Shown here piece after piece: positions 24,921 through 33,639 of a DNA stretch of 38,295 nucleotides. Source of the stretch: Candidatus Latescibacterota bacterium (GTDB lineage: Bacteria; Latescibacterota; UBA2968); contig JAGWBW010000003.1 of assembly GCA_021295695.1 (NCBI GenBank), forward strand, positions 1 to 38,295, read 5' to 3'. A program made the translations under genes and the position numbers. A model generated the notes under the pieces. That model did no database searches and was not told where the DNA came from. It was given only the letters and a program-made list of their open reading frames with translations. How positions within the stretch are numbered: position 1 is the stretch's first letter; every line of letters starts with the position of its first letter.

Positions 24921-27590
24921 ATGAAGCAACTGATTATGTTTTTGGCTCTATTATTCCTGGCCCATTCAACCCTGTCTGCCGCCGAATTAAAAGGCAGAGT
25001 ACGCGATGCTGAAACTGGGGAATCCCTACCAGGCGCAAATGTGTATTTAGAAGGTGTTGGGCGAGGAACTACTGCTGATCTCGATGGACAATTTGAGATT
25101 AGCAAAGTCGGCGAAGGCAGCTATACACTCGTCATAAGTTTTGTAGGATACAAAGAATATCGCAACGCCATCGTTGTAAAAGCGGATGCTGCCGAGTTAT
25201 TTATAGAACTCCTTCCCGAAGCATTTCGAGGCAAAGAAGTCACCGTCGTTGCCGACCGCGCCAAATTGCGCGAAACACCCGTTGCCTTCTCAGACGTTCC
25301 AAAAGCCGATATGGAGCGCAAACTCGGCTCGCGCGACCTCCCGATGATTTTGAATGATACGCCAGGCGTTTATGCAACCGAGCAAGGTGGAGGCCCTGGC
25401 GATTCTCGTATCAATGTAAGGGGATTTGACCAGCGCAACGTCGCCGTCATGATCAATGGTGTGCCAGTCAACGATATGGAAAACGGCTGGGTCTATTGGT
25501 CCAACTGGGATGGGCTGAGCGATGTCACATCGTCAATCCAGGTACAGCGCGGATTGGGCGCCTCAAATCTGGCAATAGCCTCAGTGGGTGGCACCATGAA
25601 CATTGTCACCGACATCGCCCGTCAACAACGCGGGTTCAAAATCAAACAGGAAGCGGGAAACAACGCCTTTTATAAAACCACAGTCAACTTTTCATCGGGC
25701 TTAATGAACGGCAAAACCGCTTTCACCCTGGGCCTCACGCGCAAAACTGGCGCTGGCCTGCCCGATCAGGCATGGACATCGGCGTGGGCTTATTTCGGCG
25801 CACTGAGCTTTTTGGCATCCAACACACACAAAATTGACCTGTTTGTCGTAGGTGCGCCGCAGCGCCACGGGCACCGCCTCTACAAGCAATCCATCGCAAC
25901 CTTTGATGCCGATTACGCCCGATCCCTGGGCATTGATGTTTCGGAGGCTATAAACTACGGCATCGACTACAACCCCAACTGGGGACGCTCGCCATTTTCA
26001 TCTTATCAGGAGTACTACAACGGCCAGGTACACGATGCACGCGACAGCAAAATCATCATGGAACGCGAAAATTTTTACCACAAACCCCAGATCAATTTGA
26101 ACTGGTACTGGACACCCAACGAGCAGTTCATCCTGTCCAATGTATTTTATTTTTCCCGCGGCAAAGGCGGTGGCACAGGGCGTTTGGGTACCAACCCGAG
26201 GGCACTACCCGATGGCAGCATCAACTGGCAACGCGTTGCCGATGACTTAAACACCCGAACAGCATCAGAAGCCCATCCCGACCTTGTGGGCACAGGCGAA
26301 GCAGGTGCCAATGAAATAGCGGCAAGAACCGTTATCCGAAACTCGGTCAACCAGCACTTCTGGTATGGGTATTTGGGCACGGGCGAATACCGTTTGAGCG
26401 ACATCTACACGCTGGCCTTTGGCATAGATTTGCGCTATTACAGAGGGCAACACTGGCGCGAAGTACGCAACTTGCTCGGCGCCGATTATTACGTCTTTCC
26501 CTGGGATAACAACGCCACGACCTCCGTCAAACGACTCGGAGACAAGGTCTCCTACCACAACGATGGCCTTACGCGCTGGGGGGGTGGTTTTGCACAACTC
26601 GAAGGTCGGTTTAACAACTTTACGGCATTTTTGAGCACATCTGCGTCCATAACAGGTTATAAACGCATCGACTATTTCCGCGCGAAGGTCAATGGCGACT
26701 GGGATCAGACAGACTGGGAAAACTTCAAAGGCTACACCGTAAAAGTGGGCGGCAATTACAATGCAACCCCCTCAGTTAATGTGTACGCCAACGTAGGCTG
26801 GCTTTCAACAGCCCCCAAATTTGACTCTGTTTATCACTACGACAACAGCCTCTACGATCCCACATTCAATGAAAAAGTTGCTTCTTTTGAACTCGGCACC
26901 GGCTATTTCAAACGCGGTGTGGTGACTGCAAACGCAAATTTCTATCACACCAGATGGATAGATCGCTCGTGGCCCAAGAGCATTTACAGCGCAAAGCTCG
27001 ACCAGAGCTTCCGATTTTTGTTAAACGGCATTGACGCGCGGCATACAGGCATAGAGTTCGATCTGAAAGCGCGCCCCCATTCCATGTTGGAAGTACGCGG
27101 TATGTTATCACTTGGCAATTGGGAATGGCTCAACGATGCCAATGTCACATTTTCACCCGAAGAAGACCCATCGGTTATCGGAAACTTTCAAGTCTATGCC
27201 AAAGGGCTAAAAGTGGGCGACTCAGCGCAAAAAACCCTTGCTCTGAGCACTACGGTATTTCCCACACGCGGCCTCTACGCCTCGCTGGGGCTGCGGCGAT
27301 TTATGGATCACTACGCCAAATTTGACCCCGCCAACCGAACAGATTCCAACGATCGAGAACAGTCCTGGAAACTCCCAAATTACAACCTGGTAAATCTGCA
27401 TGCGGGCTACACCCTGCCCGGTGATACATTTGGCAATGGCAAAGTAAAACTGCAATTACACGTCTTCAATTTACTCGACGAACGCTACGTATCCGATGCA
27501 GACGACGGCAACGATCACGACGCAGCGAGCGCTCGCGTATTCCTCGGCCTATCGCGCCGCTGGAATATTTCGCTATCGTACGATTATTAG
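24921..27590 (+). CDS. TonB-dependent outer-membrane receptor with carboxypeptidase-regulatory-like domain
   Basis: 889 residues. Signal peptide 1-20 (LIMFLALLFLAHSTLSA). Residues 22-110 form a CarboxypepD_reg-like beta-sandwich (GRVRDAETGESLPGANVYLEG, FVGYKEY), then the plug domain (about 115-235, with DTPGVYATEQGG, NVRGFDQRNVAVMINGVPVND and GGTMNIVTD), then a 22-strand barrel rich in aromatic girdle residues, ending in NISLSYDY with a C-terminal aromatic. It imports a ligand with TonB energy. There is no SusD-like partner, so this is closer to a siderophore, vitamin or small-molecule receptor than a Sus system. GAGGAG precedes the ATG by 7 bases. A DapA-family lyase gene follows 38 bases later and may act on the imported compound. 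Confidence 0.93.
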   Translation: MKQLIMFLALLFLAHSTLSAAELKGRVRDAETGESLPGANVYLEGVGRGTTADLDGQFEISKVGEGSYTLVISFVGYKEYRNAIVVKADAAELFIELLPEAFRGKEVTVVADRAKLRETPVAFSDVPKADMERKLGSRDLPMILNDTPGVYATEQGGGPGDSRINVRGFDQRNVAVMINGVPVNDMENGWVYWSNWDGLSDVTSSIQVQRGLGASNLAIASVGGTMNIVTDIARQQRGFKIKQEAGNNAFYKTTVNFSSGLMNGKTAFTLGLTRKTGAGLPDQAWTSAWAYFGALSFLASNTHKIDLFVVGAPQRHGHRLYKQSIATFDADYARSLGIDVSEAINYGIDYNPNWGRSPFSSYQEYYNGQVHDARDSKIIMERENFYHKPQINLNWYWTPNEQFILSNVFYFSRGKGGGTGRLGTNPRALPDGSINWQRVADDLNTRTASEAHPDLVGTGEAGANEIAARTVIRNSVNQHFWYGYLGTGEYRLSDIYTLAFGIDLRYYRGQHWREVRNLLGADYYVFPWDNNATTSVKRLGDKVSYHNDGLTRWGGGFAQLEGRFNNFTAFLSTSASITGYKRIDYFRAKVNGDWDQTDWENFKGYTVKVGGNYNATPSVNVYANVGWLSTAPKFDSVYHYDNSLYDPTFNEKVASFELGTGYFKRGVVTANANFYHTRWIDRSWPKSIYSAKLDQSFRFLLNGIDARHTGIEFDLKARPHSMLEVRGMLSLGNWEWLNDANVTFSPEEDPSVIGNFQVYAKGLKVGDSAQKTLALSTTVFPTRGLYASLGLRRFMDHYAKFDPANRTDSNDREQSWKLPNYNLVNLHAGYTLPGDTFGNGKVKLQLHVFNLLDERYVSDADDGNDHDAASARVFLGLSRRWNISLSYDY

Positions 27591-27628
27591 CCGTTAGCAC
27601 CAGCAGTTCTAATACAGGAGGATGCACC

Positions 27629-28528
27629 TTGAGCAATCTCATCCGTGGTATTTTGCCCGTATTACAAACACCTGTTGCCGAATCCGGTGACTTCGATATC
27701 GAAAGCCTTGAGCGGCAGATCGACTTCTGTATCGCCGCTGGTGCAGGTGGCCTGGTCTTTCCCGTACTCGGAGGTGAATTTCAATATCTCTCCGACCAGG
27801 AGCGGCAAACCCTGGTCGAAATTGTCGTAAAAAAAACCGACAAACGCATCCCTGTCATCGCCGGTGTGGCTGGCACCAATATCTCCACAGCCACCGAACA
27901 CGCCGCCCATGCCGGGCGCGCAGGTGCCGATGCCGTCATCGCCATGCCACCCTATATGGGCAGCGGTGGACCAGATGAAAATCTCCGCTACTTCGAGGCC
28001 ATTTCCAGTGCTGGACAAGTGCCCATTTTCATCCAGAACGCAGGTGCTGGCATGCAACCTCCCGCACTCGTCCGCCTCCTCACCGAAGTCGAGCACCTCA
28101 TCTACGTTAAAGAAGAAGCCAATCCCAGCGCACATCACATCAGTGCCATTGTCGCCGAAGCAGGTGATCACTGTCAGGGCGTTTTTGGTGGGGCGTGGTG
28201 CCGCTGGATGATCTCAGAAATGCGACGAGGCGCCAGTGGCTTTATGCCCGGCGCCCCGGTTGTCGATATTCACGTTGATATCTGGGAGGCCTTTCAAGCA
28301 GGCGATGAAGACAGAGCACGCGATCTTTTCGATCAACTCCTTCCACTCACCAACCTGATCCAAATCCTCGGTCTCCGCCTAGTCAAAGAAGTACTCATTC
28401 GCCGAGGCATCTTCAAAACGAGCGGCATGCGCGCGCCAGGCAGCACAAAAATGGACGAAGACGACCATCGCGAACTCGACGCCATCCTCGCAAAACTTCG
28501 TCCTCTATTCCGCACAGATGCGTCGTAG
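27629..28528 (+). CDS. DapA/NAL family lyase (aldolase or dehydratase), not true DapA
   Basis: A 299-residue (beta/alpha)8 class-I aldolase-fold protein. Lys161 in IYVKEEA is the Schiff-base lysine. The tyrosine that shuttles protons in dihydrodipicolinate synthase and NAL is absent: the motif that is normally YN-x-P reads IFIQNAGAG (Gln136, Asn137). The carboxylate-binding GTTGES loop reads VLGGEFQ. So a pyruvate-type Schiff base is likely but with a different co-substrate or mechanism. Start is TTG with a perfect AGGAGG 7 bases upstream; an ATG in between is out of frame. Lies between the TonB receptor and a decarboxylase gene, and is followed by a terminator-like hairpin. Confidence 0.87.
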   Translation: MSNLIRGILPVLQTPVAESGDFDIESLERQIDFCIAAGAGGLVFPVLGGEFQYLSDQERQTLVEIVVKKTDKRIPVIAGVAGTNISTATEHAAHAGRAGADAVIAMPPYMGSGGPDENLRYFEAISSAGQVPIFIQNAGAGMQPPALVRLLTEVEHLIYVKEEANPSAHHISAIVAEAGDHCQGVFGGAWCRWMISEMRRGASGFMPGAPVVDIHVDIWEAFQAGDEDRARDLFDQLLPLTNLIQILGLRLVKEVLIRRGIFKTSGMRAPGSTKMDEDDHRELDAILAKLRPLFRTDAS

Positions 28529-28538
28529 GCAGAAACGT

Positions 28539-28566
28539 ACCTCTTTCCTTGAGAGGTTTTTCTTAT
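28539..28566 (+). terminator. Possible terminator/attenuator between lyase and decarboxylase genes
   Basis: ACCTCT (28539-28544), 7-base loop, AGAGGT (28552-28557), then TTTTCTTATT. A short 6-bp stem; the U-rich tail makes a weak terminator plausible, 11 bases after the lyase stop. It would separate or attenuate the downstream decarboxylase gene. Confidence 0.5.
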
Positions 28567-28608
28567 TCCACAACAGCACACCTGAAATCCACCTCTTTCG
28601 GAGGCAAT

Positions 28609-30168
28609 ATGTCTGAAATCGAACTTATGCAGCAAGAAATTGATCGTCTGCGTACACAGGTAAAAGCGCTCAAGTCGCGCAACCAGCTTTCCCAAAATTA
28701 CTACTATTCGGATGCGGCACAAAAAAATTGGTTGGATGTCACACATATCCCGGAGTACGGCATTACCCCAGAAGCAGCGCAGATCATTATTGAGAGTGTC
28801 AATGGACTCGATTTCGACTATCGGTTTAACACATCATCTTATGTCAATGTCTTTTTGGAAAAAGAAGAACGAGATATCGCCTTGCTCGGTCTCCACGTCA
28901 ATATGGCAGACCAGACGGTCTATCCCAATTCGTACAAATTGCACGATACAGTTGTCAATATGATTGCCAACTTGTGGCATTGCCCAAAACCTGACGATTT
29001 TGATGACTATGGCGTGTATGCAGGCGCGGGTACCGTGGGTTCAACTGAAGCGTGTTTGTTGGCCGGGCTTGCCCTCAAATTCCGCTGGCGTAACTGGTAT
29101 GCTAAGCGCAAAAATTTAACGGGCAACGATGTGCTGGGCACCAGACCCAACCTTGTTATTTCTACTTGCTTTCAGGCTGCTTGGGAAAAACTGTTCAAGT
29201 ATATGGATATAGAACCACGCCTCATTCAGCCATCCGTAGATACCTTTACCCTGGACCCGGAAAAAGTACGCGAAGCGATTGACGAGCATACGATGGGTGT
29301 GGTGTGTATTATGGGAAATCACTACAGCGGTCACTACGATCCCATCGAACAGGTCAATGAGGTAGTTGAAGAAGTCAACGCAGCCAGGGGATATCAGGTC
29401 GGTATCCACGTAGATGCTGCATCTGGTGGGTTTATCGCGCCATTTCAGCCAAACCTGCGTCCGTGGGATTTTCGCCTGAATAATGTGTTGTCCATATCTA
29501 CCAGCGGTCACAAATACGGAGAATCGTGTTGTGGCACGGGTTGGGTCGTGTGGAGGCAACGCAAAGATCTGAGTGAGCATGTCGCAATTTCAGTGACCTA
29601 TCTCGGTGGCAATGCGGATTCCTATACCCTCAATTTTTCCAGACCCGCCAGTGGGGTTTACGTGCAGTATTACCAACTGATACGACAAGGTTTGAGTGGA
29701 TACCAACAATGTTGCGACAACCTGATGCAAAACGCAAAATTCTTGCGCGAAGGACTCAAAGCCATGACATACCGCGGGAAACCGAGGTTCACGATTCTCG
29801 ACAATGGGGATACAGAATGTTTACCTGTTGTCACAGCCAGACTGAATCCAGACTGCGATATCAGCTACGACGATATTGACTTGCAGCACGTTTTGTCTCA
29901 ATACCGTTGGTATGTGAGCGGCTATAGAATGCAATACGAACATCCCTTAAGTGGAGAAACTTTGCCCTTATTTTACGATCAAGCGGGCCAGACATCCATG
30001 TTCCGCATCGTGGTAAAAAGCAATTTGACACGCAATGTGGCTAAAAAACTCTTAGAGTCATTCATGAGCGCGTTTGAATTTATCGATCCACTTGATTTTA
30101 CCATGTTGCATGGATTTAAGACCGAAAATTTGCGCCACCAGGATCAGCGCATTACAAACCACTGTTGA
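28609..30168 (+). CDS. Glutamate-decarboxylase-like PLP enzyme (group II decarboxylase)
   Basis: 519 residues. An extra N-terminal coiled-coil helix (about 3-25, EIELMQQEIDRLRTQ) precedes the family domain. The core follows GadA/GadB through NTSSYVNVF, TVYPNSYKLHDTVVNMIANLWHCP (about 103-126) and GTVGSTEACLLAGLALK (141-157, phosphate loop). Then come HVDAASGGF (267-275, with Asp269 holding the pyridine nitrogen) and STSGHKYG with the PLP Lys302. It most likely decarboxylates glutamate or a close acidic amino acid in the cytoplasm. It is about 50 residues longer than E. coli GadB. CGGAGG lies 4 bases before ATG 28609, so the upstream ATG at 28549 is rejected. No antiporter gene is adjacent, so an acid-resistance role is not supported. 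Codon choice looks less C-rich than in its neighbours. Confidence 0.9.
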   Translation: MSEIELMQQEIDRLRTQVKALKSRNQLSQNYYYSDAAQKNWLDVTHIPEYGITPEAAQIIIESVNGLDFDYRFNTSSYVNVFLEKEERDIALLGLHVNMADQTVYPNSYKLHDTVVNMIANLWHCPKPDDFDDYGVYAGAGTVGSTEACLLAGLALKFRWRNWYAKRKNLTGNDVLGTRPNLVISTCFQAAWEKLFKYMDIEPRLIQPSVDTFTLDPEKVREAIDEHTMGVVCIMGNHYSGHYDPIEQVNEVVEEVNAARGYQVGIHVDAASGGFIAPFQPNLRPWDFRLNNVLSISTSGHKYGESCCGTGWVVWRQRKDLSEHVAISVTYLGGNADSYTLNFSRPASGVYVQYYQLIRQGLSGYQQCCDNLMQNAKFLREGLKAMTYRGKPRFTILDNGDTECLPVVTARLNPDCDISYDDIDLQHVLSQYRWYVSGYRMQYEHPLSGETLPLFYDQAGQTSMFRIVVKSNLTRNVAKKLLESFMSAFEFIDPLDFTMLHGFKTENLRHQDQRITNHC

Positions 30169-30205
30169 AGAGCAAACCGTTTACCCACACACCTATATAG
30201 ATTAC

Positions 30206-30242
30206 AAAAAAATTTCCGATAGCTTTACAGTCGGGAATTTTT
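30206..30242. terminator. Bidirectional terminator between convergent genes
   Basis: AAAAAAATTTCCGA (30206-30219), an 11-base loop, TCGGGAATTTTT (30231-30242), with one G-T wobble. A-rich left arm and T-rich right arm allow termination in both directions. The stop of the minus-strand SAF-domain gene (30225) lies in the loop. Confidence 0.75.
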
Positions 30243-31592
30243 CGTCGTTGCAAAGCGTTGTACCATTTCCCGGCGGAGGCGGAGAATGGCGTTGTCTTCG
30301 TCAAATTCGACGTCGGATAGATGTATGGGTTGCCCCGCGGCGATTTTGTGTTTTAGCTTGAGATTGTGAGCCAGGCCGATGGGCAGAGTGTTAGATATGC
30401 GAGCCTGATTAGCTGGCATGAGTTTGCCGTACACGCGGTAGCCACCTTCGCCATCCAGGACTTCTCCCAGGGAGAGATCGCGTTTTGCAGTGGCGACAAC
30501 GTCTGCATTAAAAACAACGGGCGCGCCGCTGGCTTCGCCGCGCAAACCAGCGCGCAAAACGCTGGTGGTGAGTTCCATGCCAACCAGGTGGTAGGGACGG
30601 TAGATGGCCGTGTAACGTCCAGTGGAATCAGTGGGAAGGCCATATTCGGAAAAGCAGCGGCGGATGTAGTCGCCGGGGGCTTCGATGGTCACGTAAACAC
30701 CCCAGCGCAGATCCCGATCGATAGGAGTTCCGTCTGGTTGCAGGCTGGAGACAACTTCGACGGTTCCTTTGTGGGAAAGTTGCCCCCCGTCGCTATGAGG
30801 CCGGCAAATATCGGGTAGCTGGTCGATGCCACAGGGCGGGAATTTCAGGCCTTCGGGCTGGGGATTCAGGCCGGTAGCATTTGAGACAGCGGCCATTTCA
30901 ATGGCGGATTTTGTACCGTCTAAAAAGGAATTGAACATACGGGGGTTCAGACCACCTTTTGCAGCGGTTTCGGCATCGAAACCGTAGTGCTCCCAAACAG
31001 TATCAGGAGTGGATGTGTGGTACGCGGGTCGGTATTTGGTGCCCTTGCCAGCGCAAACAATGTCGAAGCCGTTGATCTGGGCCCATTCAACCAGTTCACA
31101 GATCAGAGCCGGTTGGTCGCCATAGGCGAGGGTGTAAACGAGGCCAGCGGAAGCTGCACGTTGGGCCAGGAGGGGACCAGCCAGGACGTCTGCTTCGACA
31201 TTGACCATAACCAGGTGGCGCCCGTGTTCGATGGCTTGAAGAGCGTGGTGGATGCCTGCGAGAGGATTGCCAGTGGCTTCGACCAGAACGTCCAATCCAT
31301 CCGACCGGATGAGGGCATCGCCGTCATCGGTGAGATGGGTGGTGCCGGATTTGAGGGCATGATCAAAGTGGGTTGCGGCAAATTGTTCGGGCGGCCATTC
31401 AGCACGCGTGAGGGCTTCACGCGCCCGGTTCAGGGACAGATCGGCCACTCCCAGGACGTGCAGACCCGCAACGCGACGGGCCTGGGCCAGGAACATAGTG
31501 CCGAATTTTCCGGCGCCGATGAGGCCCACGCGAAGGGGATTTTTAGACTCGGCGCGGGCGGTTAGCAGATGTAAGAGTTGACCGTTGGACAA
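30225..31592 (-). CDS. NAD(P)-dependent oxidoreductase with C-terminal SAF domain
   Basis: 455 residues. Rossmann motif VGLIGAGKFGTMFLAQ at about 22-37 and homoserine-dehydrogenase-like segments (DVLVEATGNPLAGIHHAL, about 101-118; VNVEADVLAGPLLA). The C-terminal SAF-type beta-clip domain is at about 365-440 (AKRDLSLGEVLDGEGGYRVYGKL, KIAAGQPIHLSDVEFD). Databases often mislabel this architecture as flagellar FlgA because of the SAF domain. It likely oxidises or reduces a sugar-acid or 4-carbon polyhydroxy acid. TTG start with GGGGA 5 bases upstream. Last gene of a four-gene operon with a DapA-family lyase, enolase-superfamily enzyme and an unknown protein, consistent with a sugar-acid pathway. 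Confidence 0.8.
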   Translation of the reverse strand: MSNGQLLHLLTARAESKNPLRVGLIGAGKFGTMFLAQARRVAGLHVLGVADLSLNRAREALTRAEWPPEQFAATHFDHALKSGTTHLTDDGDALIRSDGLDVLVEATGNPLAGIHHALQAIEHGRHLVMVNVEADVLAGPLLAQRAASAGLVYTLAYGDQPALICELVEWAQINGFDIVCAGKGTKYRPAYHTSTPDTVWEHYGFDAETAAKGGLNPRMFNSFLDGTKSAIEMAAVSNATGLNPQPEGLKFPPCGIDQLPDICRPHSDGGQLSHKGTVEVVSSLQPDGTPIDRDLRWGVYVTIEAPGDYIRRCFSEYGLPTDSTGRYTAIYRPYHLVGMELTTSVLRAGLRGEASGAPVVFNADVVATAKRDLSLGEVLDGEGGYRVYGKLMPANQARISNTLPIGLAHNLKLKHKIAAGQPIHLSDVEFDEDNAILRLRREMVQRFATTKNSRL

Positions 31593-31628
31593 AGGATTCC
31601 CCGCAAGAGAAAATTATGAGAGGCATGA

Positions 31629-32387
31629 TCAAGCATTTTCAAAGCAATCTGCCATGTCGTTGAGAAAATGATCCAGATCTACCTTGCGATACTGTTCGAC
31701 GTAATGATGATCGGTCGGTGGATTTTCGAGAACATGTCGCCGAAGAAAATGTTGTATTGATAGGCCATCTATGTCGGACAGTCTATTGAGGCTCGTCTGA
31801 AGGAGGTCCTGTACGTTTTGTGCGGTATGGATTTCGATATTGGGTTCGGAGGTGTTGTAATAATAGACAGCTTTCAGGTGGGTACGGAGCATTTTGACCG
31901 CATAAGCAGGTAGAGATTTTTCTTCGCGATTTGGGCGGAAGGCTTCGGGCCAGAACAGGCGGTTGATCTGAAGGTCAAACGCTTTCTTGAGCATGCCGGA
32001 AACGCTGCCGTGGGCGGGAATCCATTTTGAGTTGGGCCAGACGTCTAAGTTGCCCCAGGGACCGCCCAGCGTACTTTTCTCAAGTGGCAGGCGTCCGCAT
32101 CCCGTGTTGACGCCTTCTCTGGTGATGTCCAGGATGGCAAAGTGCTGAGGATAGATAAAAAAATCATCCGTGCGTGCGCGCCAGATATCGTAAAAGGCGG
32201 TGGTCAGTGCCAGAAGTGCATATCCGGTGTGCAGTATGCCGTCTTCGAGATAGGGAGAGATGACGCCCGTGCGGTCCAATTCGTGGTAGTCCGGACAGAA
32301 GGTCTCAAAATCGACACAAGTGAGGCCACTTTCGCCAGATTTCCAGTATTCAAAGTCCTGAGAGATGAAGAGGGTGCTGGTGTGCAT
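31629..32387 (-). CDS. Unrecognised 252-residue protein in the sugar-acid operon
   Basis: I do not recognise a family. ATG at 32387, two bases after the stop of the enolase-superfamily gene, so translation is coupled; a longer frame to 32618 would overlap that gene by over 200 bases and its extra residues look like shadow sequence. The protein is soluble, with no signal peptide or TM, and aromatic/histidine-rich. Features: FISQDFEYWKSGESGLTCVDFETF near the start, a hydrophobic helix (HTGYALLALTTAFYDIW), HFAILDITREGVNTGCGRLP, LGGPWGNLDVWPNSKWIP, and an acidic helical C terminus. Intact codons and operon position argue it is functional. It could be an accessory subunit or a novel enzyme of the pathway. 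Confidence 0.7.
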   Translation of the reverse strand: MHTSTLFISQDFEYWKSGESGLTCVDFETFCPDYHELDRTGVISPYLEDGILHTGYALLALTTAFYDIWRARTDDFFIYPQHFAILDITREGVNTGCGRLPLEKSTLGGPWGNLDVWPNSKWIPAHGSVSGMLKKAFDLQINRLFWPEAFRPNREEKSLPAYAVKMLRTHLKAVYYYNTSEPNIEIHTAQNVQDLLQTSLNRLSDIDGLSIQHFLRRHVLENPPTDHHYVEQYRKVDLDHFLNDMADCFENA

Positions 32388-32389
32388 AA

Positions 32390-33604
32390 CTATTTTTCCA
32401 TAAACGGACCCTGCTGTTCGATGCGTTGCAGGGTTTGTTTGAACTTGTCGGAACCGTCGTCTTCCCAGACATCCAGGTGAATGCCCCGGATGTTGCCTTC
32501 GGGGAAACCAGTGAGGCGGGCAACATTCGGGAATCCTCTGGTATAGAGCTTGTGGTTGCCGGGTAGATGCAAGATGCCAATGGTGGGAGGAATAACAGTG
32601 GGTTTGTTGGCTGCGCATCTGACCAGCGCGTCTTCATCGACTTCTACGCCGAGGCCGGGGCCTTTAGGTACCGGAGAGGAACCACCTGCGACTTCAATGC
32701 GCTGTTTGACAACGTCTTCACCGTATTGGTCGTCAAGGTTGGTGGAATGAGCCACGTTGGGAATCACGGCGCCCATATGCAGAGCCATGGCTTTGGTGAG
32801 GGTACCGCCTGTTAGCTGGATGACAGAGGATACATTGGCCAGGGCAGCAGCAAATCCACGCACGAGGGTAGAGCCAATGCCGCCTTCGCCGATCATGTAG
32901 GCATCGGCGCAACCGCGAATAATCTCCTGACCACCGCCGAGCTGAGGGACATGCATGAGCAGCGGCAAACTGGTTTTCTCCCTCAGCAGGCACCAACCTT
33001 CGACATCGGACAAGACCAGGGGATCTTCGATCATACCTACTACGGGGGACTTCTCCAACTCCTGCAAGATGCGCAGGACAGCGGCAAGCGGCCGGTTGTG
33101 ATTGAAGTCGTAGTGCATTTTGAAACCGGGAGGAGCAACCTCCTCAACGGCTCTGGTTTGTTCGTACACGTCGTAATAGGCGCAGGTGTGGATTTTAAAG
33201 ATCATATACCCTTCTTCCACGGCTCGCTGAACCTCTTTGGCCAGGTCTTCCGGAGAGGCCGGGCGGGTCCAGGCAGCTACGGGTACGCGGTCGCGTATTT
33301 TCTGACCCATAAGTTTGTACGCGGGGACTTCAAGGTATTTGCCCATAGCATCGTAGAGCGCGCCCATCAGACCGCTGTTGAGATCGGCGTTGATAAAGTC
33401 AAAAGGATCGCGGTCGATCAGGTGTTTTACAGTGGAGTTGAGAGGGGCCTCGCAACGTGCATCGCCATAGCCGACAATGCCATTATCAGTCGTAATTTTA
33501 AAAATGGTACGATGGTTTATGTTGAAAAACCGGGCTTTCTGATCGGCATTCCGGTCGGCGATTTTGGGGTAGATGGGGATGATGTCGATGTCGATGATTT
33601 TCAT
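32390..33604 (-). CDS. Enolase-superfamily enzyme (mandelate racemase / muconate lactonizing family)
   Basis: 404 residues with the capping domain (1-115) and (beta/alpha)7 barrel. FKIHT gives Lys137 and His139 on strand 2 where MR has K-x-K. The metal ligands are Asp166 (HYDFNHN) and Glu193 (GMIEDPL). The third position, normally Glu, Asp or Asn, reads LMHVP (His218), and the strand that carries a catalytic Lys in the MLE group reads GEGGIG (Glu240). This departs from the canonical MR, MLE and glucarate dehydratase sets. Likely role: dehydration or epimerisation of a sugar acid by alpha-proton abstraction. In an operon with an aldolase-type lyase 35 bases upstream and the unknown protein 2 bases downstream. 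GAGGATTCG precedes the ATG. Confidence 0.88.
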   Translation of the reverse strand: MKIIDIDIIPIYPKIADRNADQKARFFNINHRTIFKITTDNGIVGYGDARCEAPLNSTVKHLIDRDPFDFINADLNSGLMGALYDAMGKYLEVPAYKLMGQKIRDRVPVAAWTRPASPEDLAKEVQRAVEEGYMIFKIHTCAYYDVYEQTRAVEEVAPPGFKMHYDFNHNRPLAAVLRILQELEKSPVVGMIEDPLVLSDVEGWCLLREKTSLPLLMHVPQLGGGQEIIRGCADAYMIGEGGIGSTLVRGFAAALANVSSVIQLTGGTLTKAMALHMGAVIPNVAHSTNLDDQYGEDVVKQRIEVAGGSSPVPKGPGLGVEVDEDALVRCAANKPTVIPPTIGILHLPGNHKLYTRGFPNVARLTGFPEGNIRGIHLDVWEDDGSDKFKQTLQRIEQQGPFMEK

Positions 33605-33639
33605 AATCGAATCCTCTTCTAAAGTCTAAATCCTGCCGT

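Noticed and set aside
32388-32618. N-terminal extension of the unknown protein into the enolase-superfamily gene
   Set aside because: It would overlap the upstream gene by over 200 bases in another frame; the ATG at 32387 gives a normal 2-base gap and sensible protein start.
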